NCBI GenBank assembly: GCA_036742455.1
Contig: DAINQU010000005.1
Location: 1 to 64,000 of the forward strand
DNA length: 64,000 nucleotides
Direction of reading: 5' to 3'
Origin: CAIKZZ01 sp036742455
GTDB lineage: Bacteria; Pseudomonadota; Gammaproteobacteria; Steroidobacterales; Steroidobacteraceae
Positions 44,407 through 53,629 of the stretch are shown piece after piece (the first letter of the stretch is position 1; each line of letters starts with the position of its first letter). The translations under genes were made by a program, and so were the position numbers. The notes under the pieces were generated by a model, which was not told the DNA's origin, ran no database searches, and saw only the letters and a list, made by a program, of their open reading frames with translations.

Positions 44407-44422
44407 ATCCCCGCACGGGGAT
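44407..44422. repeat. Palindrome between thiolase and SDR genes
   Basis: ATCCCCG, CA, CGGGGAT: perfect 7-base arms around two bases, ending 14 bases before the SDR start codon. It could be an operator or an RNA hairpin that affects SDR translation. Confidence 0.4.
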
Positions 44423-44435
44423 AAGAAGGAAGACG

Positions 44436-45197
44436 ATGGACATCCAGGGTAAGACGGTTGCTATCACGGGCGCTGCCCGCGGCATTGGGAAGTCGCTCGC
44501 GGTCGCTTTCGCCCGCAAAGGCGCTCGCCTCGCACTGATCGATTTATCGGTCGACGACCTCGCGCAAACAGCGGCACTGTGTGCGGAATTGGGATCCGAG
44601 TCGCGCAGCTACGCGTGCAATGTCACCAAGGAAGATGACGTCGTTGCCACGTTGAATGCTGTTGCAGCGGAATTCGGCGCACTGGACGTCATGGTCAACA
44701 ATGCGGGTATCGTTAAGGACGGCCTGCTCGTCAAAGTAAAAGACGGCGCGGTCGTCGGCAAGATGTCCATGGATCAGTGGAACGCCGTGCTCGGCGTCAA
44801 TCTCACGGGCGTGTTCTTGTGCGGACGCGAAGCGGCGGAACACATGATTCGCTTCGGTAAGGGTGGCGTGATCATCAACATGTCCTCCATTTCGAAGGAC
44901 GGCAATCTCGGCCAGACCAATTACGTGGCAACCAAAGCCGGTGTCGCAGCGATGGCCGTCACGTGGTCGAAGGAATTGGCTCGTTATGGCATTCGGACCG
45001 GCGCGATCGCCCCCGGTTATTGCGCCACAGACATACTCTCAGGGATGGCGCCCGAAACACTTGCAAAGGTGACCGCGCCGGTCCCTCTCAAGCGCCTCGG
45101 ACAACCCGACGAAGTGGCTCATTCCGCGATTTTCATCGTGGAAAACGACTTTTTTACCGGCCGCACGATCAATATCGACGGCGGCTTGCGTCTATAA
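44436..45197 (+). CDS. Short-chain dehydrogenase/reductase (SDR)
   Basis: A 253-residue classical SDR. Cofactor motif TGAARGIG (11-18), DLSVDD after beta-2 (Asp suggests NAD(H) preference), NNAG (88-91), and catalytic S151-Y163-K167 in SSISKDGNLGQTNYVATKAG. AAGGA precedes the ATG. It resembles 3-oxoacyl or 3-hydroxyacyl-CoA reductases; downstream of the thiolase, an acetoacetyl-CoA reductase or hydroxyacyl-CoA dehydrogenase role is likely. Confidence 0.93.
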   Translation: MDIQGKTVAITGAARGIGKSLAVAFARKGARLALIDLSVDDLAQTAALCAELGSESRSYACNVTKEDDVVATLNAVAAEFGALDVMVNNAGIVKDGLLVKVKDGAVVGKMSMDQWNAVLGVNLTGVFLCGREAAEHMIRFGKGGVIINMSSISKDGNLGQTNYVATKAGVAAMAVTWSKELARYGIRTGAIAPGYCATDILSGMAPETLAKVTAPVPLKRLGQPDEVAHSAIFIVENDFFTGRTINIDGGLRL

Positions 45198-45326
45198 GGT
45201 CCGCGCGCAGGCGATGCGGTAAAAGCGTCGCCTGCGCACGATTGCGTGTTGCTCACCACGCTGACTGTAGATTGCGCTGTGCACGGCGCGCCATAATCGC
45301 GCTTTGTCCTGCGAGGCCGGTGCTAC

Positions 45327-46712
45327 ATGTCGAGGCTCATCTCGGTTTTCGGTTGCCTGACCCTGGTTTTGGCAAGCCTCGGCATCGAGGCTGCGCCCGC
45401 AGGGCCGAGTGCGACGAGCCTGACGGTACCGATCGAGTACTACCGCCTTGCCAATGGACTGCGCGTCGTATTGGCGCCGGATCACTCCATCCCAACCGTG
45501 ACGGTGGGCACGTATTACCACATCGGTTTCCGTATCGAGCCTAAGAACCGGACGGGCTTTGCGCATCTGTTCGAGCACCTGATGTTTCAGGAGACGCCGA
45601 ATCTCGGTAAAGGTGAAGCGGACCGAGTCATCGCCGGCAATGGCGGCCTTGGAAATGGCTCAACCCGGTTCGACTACACCAACTACTACGAAGTGGTTCC
45701 GAGCAATGTGCTAGCGCCGGCGTTGTACGTCGAAGCGGACAGAATGCGCGGCTTGGCCATCTCAGAAAGCAGCATCCAAAACCAAAAGGACGTCGTGAAG
45801 AATGAAGTCCGGGTCAACGTGCTAAATCGGCCATACGGCGGCTTCCCGTGGCTCGACCTGCCTCAAGCTGCGAATACTAACTGGTTCAACGCGCACAATT
45901 TTTACGGCGAATTGGACGAAATCGATGCGGCGACCTATGCGGACGTCCAGACGTTTTACAACACCTATTACGTCCCCTCTAACGCCGTATTGGTCGTCGC
46001 GGGAGACTTTCAAACGGCGAGCACCAAAAAAGAGATTGAGCAGCAGTTCGGCTCCCTCGCCGCGCGGCCCGCGCCACCTCGACCGGATTTGACCGAACCA
46101 CCCCAAACGGCACGGCGGGACAAAACAATAACGGACGCTTTGGCACCGCGACCGGCGCTCGCGTGGGGCTACCACTTACCCGAACGCAACTCGGACGATT
46201 GGTATGCGTTCGCACTCCTCGACGTCATACTGCTGCAAGGCGAGGAGAGTCGCTTGTGGCAACGGCTGGTGACAGAGCGGGGGTACGCCGACGGTGTTGA
46301 GGGAGGCATGAACCTGCTCGGGAATGCCTACGACTATGAGGGCCCAATGTTGTGGTCCGCGTCGCTGGTCCATGACGACAGCGTATCTGACGCACAGATT
46401 CTCGAGGACGTGGAATCGGTTATCGGGTCATTGCGGAATGGCACCGTGAGCAATCAGGAACTGGCAACGGCGCGGACCAAAATCCGGTCTTCCCTGTATG
46501 ACGTCGTGGGGAGTCCCGACCGGTTCGGGTTGGTCGAAATACTGGCGAGCACCGCCTTGTTTGACGACGACCCGACCGAAATAAACCGCATTGAATCTCG
46601 ATTTGCCAAGGTCACCCCCAAACAGATCCAATCCGTGGCGCGACGCTATTTGACGCCGGCTAACCTGACCGTCATCCACCTCCTCGCGGGAGCCAAGGGG
46701 CCTCAGTCATGA
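45327..46712 (+). CDS. Active M16 family zinc peptidase, exported
   Basis: A 461-residue pitrilysin-family subunit with a signal peptide (1-23). Inverted zinc motif H80-L-F-E83-H84 and distal Glu E160 are intact, so this is the catalytic member. Substrates of such periplasmic M16 proteins are peptides released in envelope turnover. It overlaps the next gene by four bases (ATGA), and the two would form a heterodimer. Confidence 0.93.
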   Translation: MSRLISVFGCLTLVLASLGIEAAPAGPSATSLTVPIEYYRLANGLRVVLAPDHSIPTVTVGTYYHIGFRIEPKNRTGFAHLFEHLMFQETPNLGKGEADRVIAGNGGLGNGSTRFDYTNYYEVVPSNVLAPALYVEADRMRGLAISESSIQNQKDVVKNEVRVNVLNRPYGGFPWLDLPQAANTNWFNAHNFYGELDEIDAATYADVQTFYNTYYVPSNAVLVVAGDFQTASTKKEIEQQFGSLAARPAPPRPDLTEPPQTARRDKTITDALAPRPALAWGYHLPERNSDDWYAFALLDVILLQGEESRLWQRLVTERGYADGVEGGMNLLGNAYDYEGPMLWSASLVHDDSVSDAQILEDVESVIGSLRNGTVSNQELATARTKIRSSLYDVVGSPDRFGLVEILASTALFDDDPTEINRIESRFAKVTPKQIQSVARRYLTPANLTVIHLLAGAKGPQS

Positions 46713-48100
46713 TCCGTCGACTCCACGTCGCCTGTGCAGCGGCGGTTTTCGAGCTGATCTGCGTTAGCCCAATTCGGGCCAACGGGATACCCCAACCCGG
46801 TCCGGCACCGGTCGTCTCGCTGCCCTCTCGCGATGAAATCCAGTTGGCTAACGGGCTGAATGCCACACTGGTTCCTTACGGACATGTCCCCAAAACGACC
46901 ATTGTGATTTCCATCGGTACCGGATCAATCGCCGACGGCGCCCGCCCCGGCCTTGCCCAGCTCACCACCGATCTGATGAAGCAAGGAGTGCGCGGCGGCG
47001 ATGCGGCCTCGTTTTACCGGCACGCGGCGAAACTGGGTGGGGCCGTCAATATCGGCGCCGGCGTGGATAGCCTCAGCGTTTCGATCGATGTGTTGGCAGA
47101 GCACGCTCCGGAAGCCATTCGTCTGCTCAGCGATGTTTTGCGCCACCCTACCCTTCCGGAGTCGGAGCTCGGCCGGCTGAAGACCGATCTGAAGCGGGCG
47201 ATCGCTGTTTCGCAGTCACAGCAACAAGGCGTAGCGGCCGATGCGTTCGCTGCCCGTCTTTACGGCGATGGACCCAGAGGACACCGGCTTCAAGAATCGG
47301 ACGTGGATGCGATTACCTATTCTGACATTCGGCAGTACGCGGCGACGGAGCTGACAGCGAGCCGGAGTCGCATCTACGTGGCAGGCAAGTACGATCGCGC
47401 AGCCGTTGAACACGCCATTCATACGGCATTTGATGACTGGGCCGCAGGAGATCCGCCTCGTATGGATCACTCGCTGCCGTCATCAACGGGCTCCGTCATA
47501 CTGATCGATCGCCCGGGCGCGAAGCAGTCCACCCTGTTGATTGGCATGCCGGTTCCGGCGTTGACGAGCCCCGGATACACCGAACTGTCCGCGGCAAATG
47601 CCGTGTTGGGCGGGGCGGGTCTGATGTCGAGGCTAGACCAGAATCTGCGGGAAGAGAAAGGCTGGACCTACGGTGTATCGACCCAGATCGAATCGTTGCG
47701 CGATGCTGGGCTCTGGGTCCTGTTTGCCGACGTGAATACGCCGGATACGGCCGCGGCGCTGCGCGAGATATTCAATGAAATCCGTGGTCTGGCCGCGTCC
47801 TCCCCGTCCGTCGAGGAATTGAAGCGGGTTCAGAACTATCGCGCCGGTCACTTTCTGATGGGTGCGTCAAGCCGGGAAGGGCTGATCAGCCAGGTGGCAT
47901 TCGTCGACCGTTACGCGTTGAGTGCCGACTGGCTGCCGAGCTATATCCAGCGCTTACAAGCCGTTACTCCGGACGGCGTCCGTACCGCCGCGCAACTTTT
48001 TGACCCTTCGCGGATGACCATAGTCGTCGCCGGCGACCTTTCGAAGATAAAATACGAACTTGAGGGGGTCGACGCGCTGAAGGGCGCCGACTTCCATTGA
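46709..48100 (+). CDS. Inactive M16 family partner subunit
   Basis: A 463-residue pitrilysin relative with a signal peptide (MIRRLHVACAAAVFELICVSP, to RANG). The position of HxxEH reads GLAQLTTDLM, so it cannot bind zinc. It keeps the C-terminal LREEKGWTYGV, whose Arg-Tyr pair in heterodimeric M16 enzymes helps hold the substrate for the active partner. Overlap with the upstream active subunit supports an obligate pair. Confidence 0.93.
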   Translation: MIRRLHVACAAAVFELICVSPIRANGIPQPGPAPVVSLPSRDEIQLANGLNATLVPYGHVPKTTIVISIGTGSIADGARPGLAQLTTDLMKQGVRGGDAASFYRHAAKLGGAVNIGAGVDSLSVSIDVLAEHAPEAIRLLSDVLRHPTLPESELGRLKTDLKRAIAVSQSQQQGVAADAFAARLYGDGPRGHRLQESDVDAITYSDIRQYAATELTASRSRIYVAGKYDRAAVEHAIHTAFDDWAAGDPPRMDHSLPSSTGSVILIDRPGAKQSTLLIGMPVPALTSPGYTELSAANAVLGGAGLMSRLDQNLREEKGWTYGVSTQIESLRDAGLWVLFADVNTPDTAAALREIFNEIRGLAASSPSVEELKRVQNYRAGHFLMGASSREGLISQVAFVDRYALSADWLPSYIQRLQAVTPDGVRTAAQLFDPSRMTIVVAGDLSKIKYELEGVDALKGADFH

Positions 48101-48136
48101 TGTTCGCCCCCTTTCACGACTATTACGAGAACGCAC

Positions 48137-49750
48137 ATGAGCGCAGAGATTGAACGCGACCAAATGGAGTATGACGTTGTCATCGTCGGCGGCGGCCCTG
48201 CGGGGCTGTCCGCGGCCATACGGCTGAAACAGCTGAACGGCGACCTGAACGTCTGCGTTCTCGAAAAAGGTGCCGCCGTTGGCGCGCATTCGCTGTCCGG
48301 TTTGGTGCTCGAACCGGGCCCTCTCGATGCCTTGCTTCCCGCATGGCGTGATCACAAGCCCGATATATGCGTTGAAGCTACTCGGGATGAGTTCCGGCTG
48401 CTGACGAAGAAGCGCGCAATCTGGATGCCGACCCCGCCGCAGATGAACAATCACGGCAATTTCATCCTGTCGCTTAGCCAACTCACGCCGTACATCGCCT
48501 CGCAGGCGGAAGCGTTGGGCGTTGACGTGTTCGCCGGTTTCGCCGCCTCCAAGGCGCTGTTTGATGAGACGGGCGCCGTGTGCGGCGTGCAGATCGGCGA
48601 CATGGGCATCGATAAGGACGGCGAGCCGGGTCCTAACTTTGCTCCGGGTCCAGAGATCCGCGCCAAGACGACCATTTTCGCCGAAGGCTCCCGAGGCAGT
48701 ATCACGAAGCAATTGATCAGTCACTTCGGACTGGATGCCGATTGCTCCCCTCAGACCTACGGCCTCGGATTCAAGGAATTGTGGCAGCTGCCCGAAGGGC
48801 GAGTGGAACCGGGGTTGATTTCACACACTGTCGGCTTCCCGGTCGACACACACACCTACGGCGGCAGCTTTCTCTACCACCTGAACGACAATCGCGTTTA
48901 CGTCGGCTACGTTGCAGGCTTGGACTATAAAGACCCGCGCTTCAAGCCGTTCGAAGCGTTCCAGCAATTCAAGAATCATCCGAGCGTGCGACCCTTGCTC
49001 GAGGGCGGAGAGATATTGACCTACGGCGCCCGCACGATCGCTGCAGGCGGGTATCAATCACTGCCCAAGACCGAAATGCCCGGTGCGATGTTAGTCGGCT
49101 GCGGCGCCGGCCTCGTGAACTTGCCGAAAATCAAAGGCGTTCATCAGGCGATTCGATCGGGCGTGCTCGCCGCCGAACACCTCATCGAGACCGGCGGGAC
49201 GGCAGGCTACGACGCCCGATTGCGCGCGTCGCCGGCGGGACAGGAATTGCGCAAGGTCCGCAACTTCAAACCCGCATTCAAGAAGGGCCTGTGGGTGGGT
49301 CTGGCCAACGGGGCACTGGAAACCCTCTCGGGCGGCCGTACGCCGTGGACCTTGAAGAACAAGGTTGACTACGCCCAAATGCTCCGTCTAGACGAGTATC
49401 GGTCACCCGACCGCAAGTGGAGCGACGAGCGTGTGTTGAAGCCACGTGATCGCACGGCGGCCGTCTACTTTGCCGCGACCACCCACGACGATGCGCAACC
49501 GGCTCACCTGAAGGTACGCGACACGAGCATTTGTGCCGACCAGTGCGCGAAGGAATACGGCAATCCTTGCCAGAATTTCTGCCCGGCGGGCGTGTATGAA
49601 ATGGTCGATGATGGTGCCGGCGGACGGAAATTGCAGATCAACGCATCGAATTGCGTTCACTGCAAAGCCTGCGACATTAAAGACCCTTACGCTCAGATCA
49701 CGTGGACGACGCCGGAAGGCGGTTCGGGTCCGAATTACACCAACCTGTAA
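48137..49750 (+). CDS. Electron transfer flavoprotein-ubiquinone oxidoreductase
   Basis: A 537-residue membrane-associated FAD and 4Fe-4S protein passing electrons from acyl-CoA dehydrogenases via ETF to ubiquinone. FAD motif DVVIVGGGPAGLSAA (about 14-28), the ubiquinone region, and C-terminal cluster ligands CAKEYGNPCQNFCPAG and NCVHCKACDIKDPYAQI ending GGSGPNYTNL. All expected motifs are present. Fits the fatty acid oxidation genes around it, although etfAB are not in the window. Confidence 0.97.
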   Translation: MSAEIERDQMEYDVVIVGGGPAGLSAAIRLKQLNGDLNVCVLEKGAAVGAHSLSGLVLEPGPLDALLPAWRDHKPDICVEATRDEFRLLTKKRAIWMPTPPQMNNHGNFILSLSQLTPYIASQAEALGVDVFAGFAASKALFDETGAVCGVQIGDMGIDKDGEPGPNFAPGPEIRAKTTIFAEGSRGSITKQLISHFGLDADCSPQTYGLGFKELWQLPEGRVEPGLISHTVGFPVDTHTYGGSFLYHLNDNRVYVGYVAGLDYKDPRFKPFEAFQQFKNHPSVRPLLEGGEILTYGARTIAAGGYQSLPKTEMPGAMLVGCGAGLVNLPKIKGVHQAIRSGVLAAEHLIETGGTAGYDARLRASPAGQELRKVRNFKPAFKKGLWVGLANGALETLSGGRTPWTLKNKVDYAQMLRLDEYRSPDRKWSDERVLKPRDRTAAVYFAATTHDDAQPAHLKVRDTSICADQCAKEYGNPCQNFCPAGVYEMVDDGAGGRKLQINASNCVHCKACDIKDPYAQITWTTPEGGSGPNYTNL

Positions 49751-49765
49751 AGCGTGGGTGCGCCG

Positions 49766-50548
49766 CTAAGGCGCCCACGGCGGGGCTCGTCGTGCCAACA
49801 TGGCGGCGAGCCCGGCCTGCCCTTCGTCACTCGCTCGAAGGCGAGCGAGGCGCTGCGAGAGCACCATGTCTCGATCGAGCCCCGGCGAAAGGGCTCCCAA
49901 TTCCGTCAGTAACGCTTTGCAGGCACCGAGCGCAGTGGGTCCGCCCTGCGCCAGATCCGTTGCGAACCGCAGTGCTTCGCCACCCAGAGCGGGCGTCGGC
50001 ACGACTTCGTGGAGCAGCCCAATCTCCCGCGCTCGCTCCGAACTGATCATCTCGCCCGACAACATGTAGCGACGTGCCTGTCGGCCGCCCATCGCCTCCA
50101 TGACATACGGCGACACTACCGCCGGAATAATGCCTAGGCGGACCTCGGGTAAACAGAATTTGGCCTCTTCGGACCCCACCGCAACGTCGCACGCAGCGAC
50201 CAGACCGACACCTGCACCGAACGCGGGTCCTTGAACCGCCGCGATGGTCGGTTTGGCCATTTCGCGAAGTTCCGCGAAAAGTCGCGCGAGCGCGAGAGCA
50301 TCAGCTTCGTTCTCGCTCCATTCCGAGAGACCCTTGTCCGCCATGGTGCGCAAGTCAACGCCCGAGCAGAATGCCGCCCCCGCCGCCCGCAATACGATCA
50401 CACGAGTCGCATCGCGAGCGGAGTGAAAGCCAAGTCGCTCACGCAGCGCCGCAACCAACGTACTGTCCAGTGCATTGCGAGCCTGGGGACGATTGAGTAC
50501 CAGTTGGACAATACCCGGTAGCGGCTCAGATTCCATCAAGACGTTCAA
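49766..50548 (-). CDS. Enoyl-CoA hydratase/isomerase family protein
   Basis: A 260-residue crotonase-fold enzyme. NRPQARNALDSTLVAAL at the start, oxyanion residues in AAGAAFCSGVDLRTM and AVQGPAFGAGVGLVAACDVAV. The Glu pair of true enoyl-CoA hydratases is partly changed (VRLGIIPA), so the reaction is not certain. TTG start with GGAG seven bases upstream; an ATG four codons later is possible. Convergent with ETF-QO. Confidence 0.88.
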   Translation of the reverse strand: MNVLMESEPLPGIVQLVLNRPQARNALDSTLVAALRERLGFHSARDATRVIVLRAAGAAFCSGVDLRTMADKGLSEWSENEADALALARLFAELREMAKPTIAAVQGPAFGAGVGLVAACDVAVGSEEAKFCLPEVRLGIIPAVVSPYVMEAMGGRQARRYMLSGEMISSERAREIGLLHEVVPTPALGGEALRFATDLAQGGPTALGACKALLTELGALSPGLDRDMVLSQRLARLRASDEGQAGLAAMLARRAPPWAP

Positions 50549-50683
50549 GCGGCATCTCCAAACCCATCAACGCAGCGCCATCGTCCCACAAAGGCCGTGT
50601 CTCGACAGCGACTATCGCGCGATCGTGGACGCCGTTACGCGGATCAAGGCATCATTCAGCCTGGCAACAGGAAGCCCACCCCG

Positions 50684-51295
50684 ATGCAACTCTACTACTC
50701 GACGACCTCGCCGTACGTCCGAAAAGTTCGGATCGTCGCGATTGAAAAAGGCCTAGCGGGTAACATCGAACTCGTTGATGGCAACCCGTGGCCGGAACCG
50801 ACCGTCGTTGCAGTCCGAAACCCTCTCGGCAAAGTTCCGGCTCTCGTTCTCGCCGATGGGACGGCCCTGTTTGATAGCCCGGTCATTTGCGAATATTTAG
50901 ATACCTTGGCCGGCGGCACGCTGCTCATCCCGCCAGCCGGCCCAGCGCGCTGGTCGGTGCTGCGAACCCAAGCCGTTGCGGACGGTATCCTGGATGCCGG
51001 CGTCACTGTCGTTCTGGAACGTCGTCGGCCGATCGAACTTCAATCGGCCGCCACCGTGGATCGGGCGGTCGCGGCCATTCGCCGATCGGTCGCTTATTTG
51101 GCCGCCGAGTTAGAGTCGCAACCGTTGGCACCCTTCGACATGGGCCGGATCGCGACGGCCGTTGCGATCGGGTATCTTCATTTTCGCCTCCCTGACATTG
51201 ACCTCGGACTGTCTGATCCTCGGATCGCAGACTGGTGGTCCTTAATGCAACAGCGCCCCAGTCTCGACGCCACTGTCCCCGTGAGCCCCCCATGA
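50684..51295 (+). CDS. Glutathione S-transferase-like protein
   Basis: A 203-residue GST. The N-terminal thioredoxin fold starts MQLYYSTTSPYVRKVRIVAIEKG (catalytic Ser/Tyr near 6-9), with NPLGKVPALVLADG (cis-Pro) and LFDSPVICEYLD (Glu/Asp-Ser glutathione motif). The helical domain is short and ends RIADWWSLMQQRPSL. Its stop overlaps the agmatinase start (ATGA). Confidence 0.88.
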   Translation: MQLYYSTTSPYVRKVRIVAIEKGLAGNIELVDGNPWPEPTVVAVRNPLGKVPALVLADGTALFDSPVICEYLDTLAGGTLLIPPAGPARWSVLRTQAVADGILDAGVTVVLERRRPIELQSAATVDRAVAAIRRSVAYLAAELESQPLAPFDMGRIATAVAIGYLHFRLPDIDLGLSDPRIADWWSLMQQRPSLDATVPVSPP

Positions 51296-52242
51296 CCAAA
51301 ACTCTTTTCCAGCCCCTCTCTGGCAACGATATGCCGCGCTTCGGCGGACCGGCAACGTTCATGCGTCTACCCGCCTGTAGCTTAGAGGACAACCTGGACG
51401 TTGGTTTCGTCGGTGTACCGCTGGACATCGGGACGTCGAACCGTCCGGGCGCTCGGTTGGCACCCCGTCAAATTCGTGACGAATCGCGCATGCTGCGCCC
51501 GTACAACATGGCGACCCGGTCTGCACCGTTCGACAGCTTACGCATTGCCGATATCGGCGACGTCCCGATCAATACGTTCAATCTCGAAAAAAGCGTCGCT
51601 ATTATCGAAGCGCACTACGACCGTATCTTAGCGGCCGGCGTAACGCCACTCACCATGGGGGGCGACCACACCATTGCGCTACCCATACTTCGGGCGATGC
51701 ACCGTAAATTCGGTCCGGTTGGGTTAGTGCACGTCGACGCACACGCCGACATCAATGACACGATGTTTGGCGAGCGTATTGCGCATGGGACGCCGTTCCG
51801 ACGCGCAGTCGAGGAAGGATTGCTCGATTGTAAGCGCGTAGCGCAAATTGGCCTACGCGGCACCGGCTACGCGGCGGATGACTTCGACTGGCCAAGACAG
51901 CAGGGCTTCCGAGTCGTTCAGGCTGAAGAATGTTGGCACCGCTCGCTCGCGCCGCTGATGACCGAAATTCATGCGCAAGTGTCCGGAGGACCCGTCTACA
52001 TCAGCTTTGATATTGACGGTATTGATCCGGCGTACGCACCGGGAACAGGGACGGTAGAGATCGCTGGCCTTACCGTACCGCAAGCCTTGGAAATTATTCG
52101 CGGACTCAAAGGCCTGGATATCGTCGGCGGAGACCTCGTGGAAGTCAGCCCCCCCTACGACCCGACCGGGAACACCGCTTTGCTGGGCGCGAATTTGCTC
52201 TACGAGATGCTGTGTGTGTTGCCCGGCGTCGTCTCACGATGA
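51292..52242 (+). CDS. Agmatinase/ureohydrolase family protein
   Basis: A 316-residue manganese ureohydrolase. Motifs: GGDHTIALPIL, VDAHADIND (metal ligands), and SFDIDGIDPAYAPGTGTVE with two more Asp ligands; ends LYEMLCVLPG. Agmatinase (putrescine from agmatine) is likely but guanidinobutyrase and similar cannot be excluded. The ATG overlaps the upstream GST stop. Confidence 0.92.
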   Translation: MTKTLFQPLSGNDMPRFGGPATFMRLPACSLEDNLDVGFVGVPLDIGTSNRPGARLAPRQIRDESRMLRPYNMATRSAPFDSLRIADIGDVPINTFNLEKSVAIIEAHYDRILAAGVTPLTMGGDHTIALPILRAMHRKFGPVGLVHVDAHADINDTMFGERIAHGTPFRRAVEEGLLDCKRVAQIGLRGTGYAADDFDWPRQQGFRVVQAEECWHRSLAPLMTEIHAQVSGGPVYISFDIDGIDPAYAPGTGTVEIAGLTVPQALEIIRGLKGLDIVGGDLVEVSPPYDPTGNTALLGANLLYEMLCVLPGVVSR

Positions 52243-52349
52243 TCCGAGCGACGCCTAGGCAGCTCATAGCAACAGCGCCTGCGCAGTCCTCGGGTCAATG
52301 GGCTTGCAGTGCACGCCGTAGGCGTCTGGCCGCGTAAGACCAATCGCTC

Positions 52350-53438
52350 GTGAATTTTCTTGCGCGTTTTCAAGCCTCTCTCGCCGAGCATGGTTTTACG
52401 GCAGACTCGGCTCAACTGCATGCGGCATCGCGCCTGAACGATTTGGAAGAGCGGCTGGCCGCTCGTGAGCCGACGCGTCTGAGTCGATTCTGGGTTCGTC
52501 TGTGGCATCGCACCCGACAACCCGTCGTCAGGGGAATCTACCTTTGGGGGGGCGTCGGCCGCGGGAAGACGCTGCTCATGGATTTATTCGCGGCGTCCGC
52601 TCCCGCACGTTTGCGACGCCTGCACTTCCATCATTTCATGCACGAGGTGCATGCTCGCCTACGGGATTTACGACACGCCGCTCAGGAGAATCCGTTAGCG
52701 TTTATCGCCGACGAAATCTCGAGCGATATTGACGTTCTTTGCTTCGACGAACTGTTCGTGTCGGACATCGCCGATGCAATGATCCTCGGCACGTTGTTCG
52801 AAGCCTTGAGCCAGCGGGGCGTGACGCTGGTCATCACCTCCAATGCACCTCCGGATCAACTGTATAAAGACGGGCTCCAACGGAACCGATTCTTGCCGAC
52901 GATCGCGTTATTGGAGCAGCTCACCGAGGTCGTGCAGGTCGACGCCGGTGTCGACTACCGGCTACGGCGACTCGAGCGCGAGCCGCTCTATATTTTAGAA
53001 GACGGGGACAGCGAACGCCGCTTGGAACGTCGGTTCCGGGACCTCGCGATGGCGGACGGAACCGTTGGCGGAACCATCGAAGTCGAAGGACGTATGCTGC
53101 CCGTTCGGCGACTGGCCGCCGGGGTCGTCTGGTTTGATTTTGACGTCGTCTGTCGGGGTCCGAGAGGCACCGACGATTACATCGCGCTTGCTCACCAATT
53201 TCACACGATCATTCTGTCGGGCGTCTCGGATTTATCCCGCGATGAGAATGCGACCCGACGGTTCATCGCTCTGGTGGACGAATTGTACGACCGCGGGGTG
53301 AAGTTACTGATGTCCACCTCAGCGCCGATTGAAGCGCTCTATACCGGCGACCGGCTGGCCTTCGAATTTCGCCGAACGCTGAGTCGTCTGACGGAAATGC
53401 AATCGTCAGACTATCTGCAGTTACCACACCGCCCCTGA
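52350..53438 (+). CDS. zapE: Cell division AAA ATPase ZapE (AFG1 family)
   Basis: A 362-residue P-loop ATPase that destabilises FtsZ rings in E. coli. Walker A GGVGRGKTLLMDLF (about 69), Walker B VLCFDELFVSDIADAMIL, and sensor motif TSNAPPDQLYKDGLQR. Ends near FRRTLSRLTEMQSSDYLQLPH. Normal length. Confidence 0.93.
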   Translation: MNFLARFQASLAEHGFTADSAQLHAASRLNDLEERLAAREPTRLSRFWVRLWHRTRQPVVRGIYLWGGVGRGKTLLMDLFAASAPARLRRLHFHHFMHEVHARLRDLRHAAQENPLAFIADEISSDIDVLCFDELFVSDIADAMILGTLFEALSQRGVTLVITSNAPPDQLYKDGLQRNRFLPTIALLEQLTEVVQVDAGVDYRLRRLEREPLYILEDGDSERRLERRFRDLAMADGTVGGTIEVEGRMLPVRRLAAGVVWFDFDVVCRGPRGTDDYIALAHQFHTIILSGVSDLSRDENATRRFIALVDELYDRGVKLLMSTSAPIEALYTGDRLAFEFRRTLSRLTEMQSSDYLQLPHRP

Positions 53439-53629
53439 TCCAAATTGTCACGCCAGCTGTATTACAATACGGCCATCGTGAAACCTGCGCCCTTCGCTGC
53501 TCCGCTGCACGACGCGCATGACGGCGTTCTCTGCCGCCCGCGGGTTCGGCTTGCCCGCAGTTCCTCTTTGTATTTAGACATTGCTTATCCGTGGGCAAGG
53601 CTTCCGCCTGTCCCTTTTTAGGAGTTGCC
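53439..53629 (+). other. Upstream region of the large GDH gene
   Basis: A 191-base gap after zapE. Contains TTGTCA and TATTACAAT, a possible extended -10, near 53445-53468, but spacing to a -35 is poor. AGGAG lies just before the GDH ATG. Confidence 0.4.
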
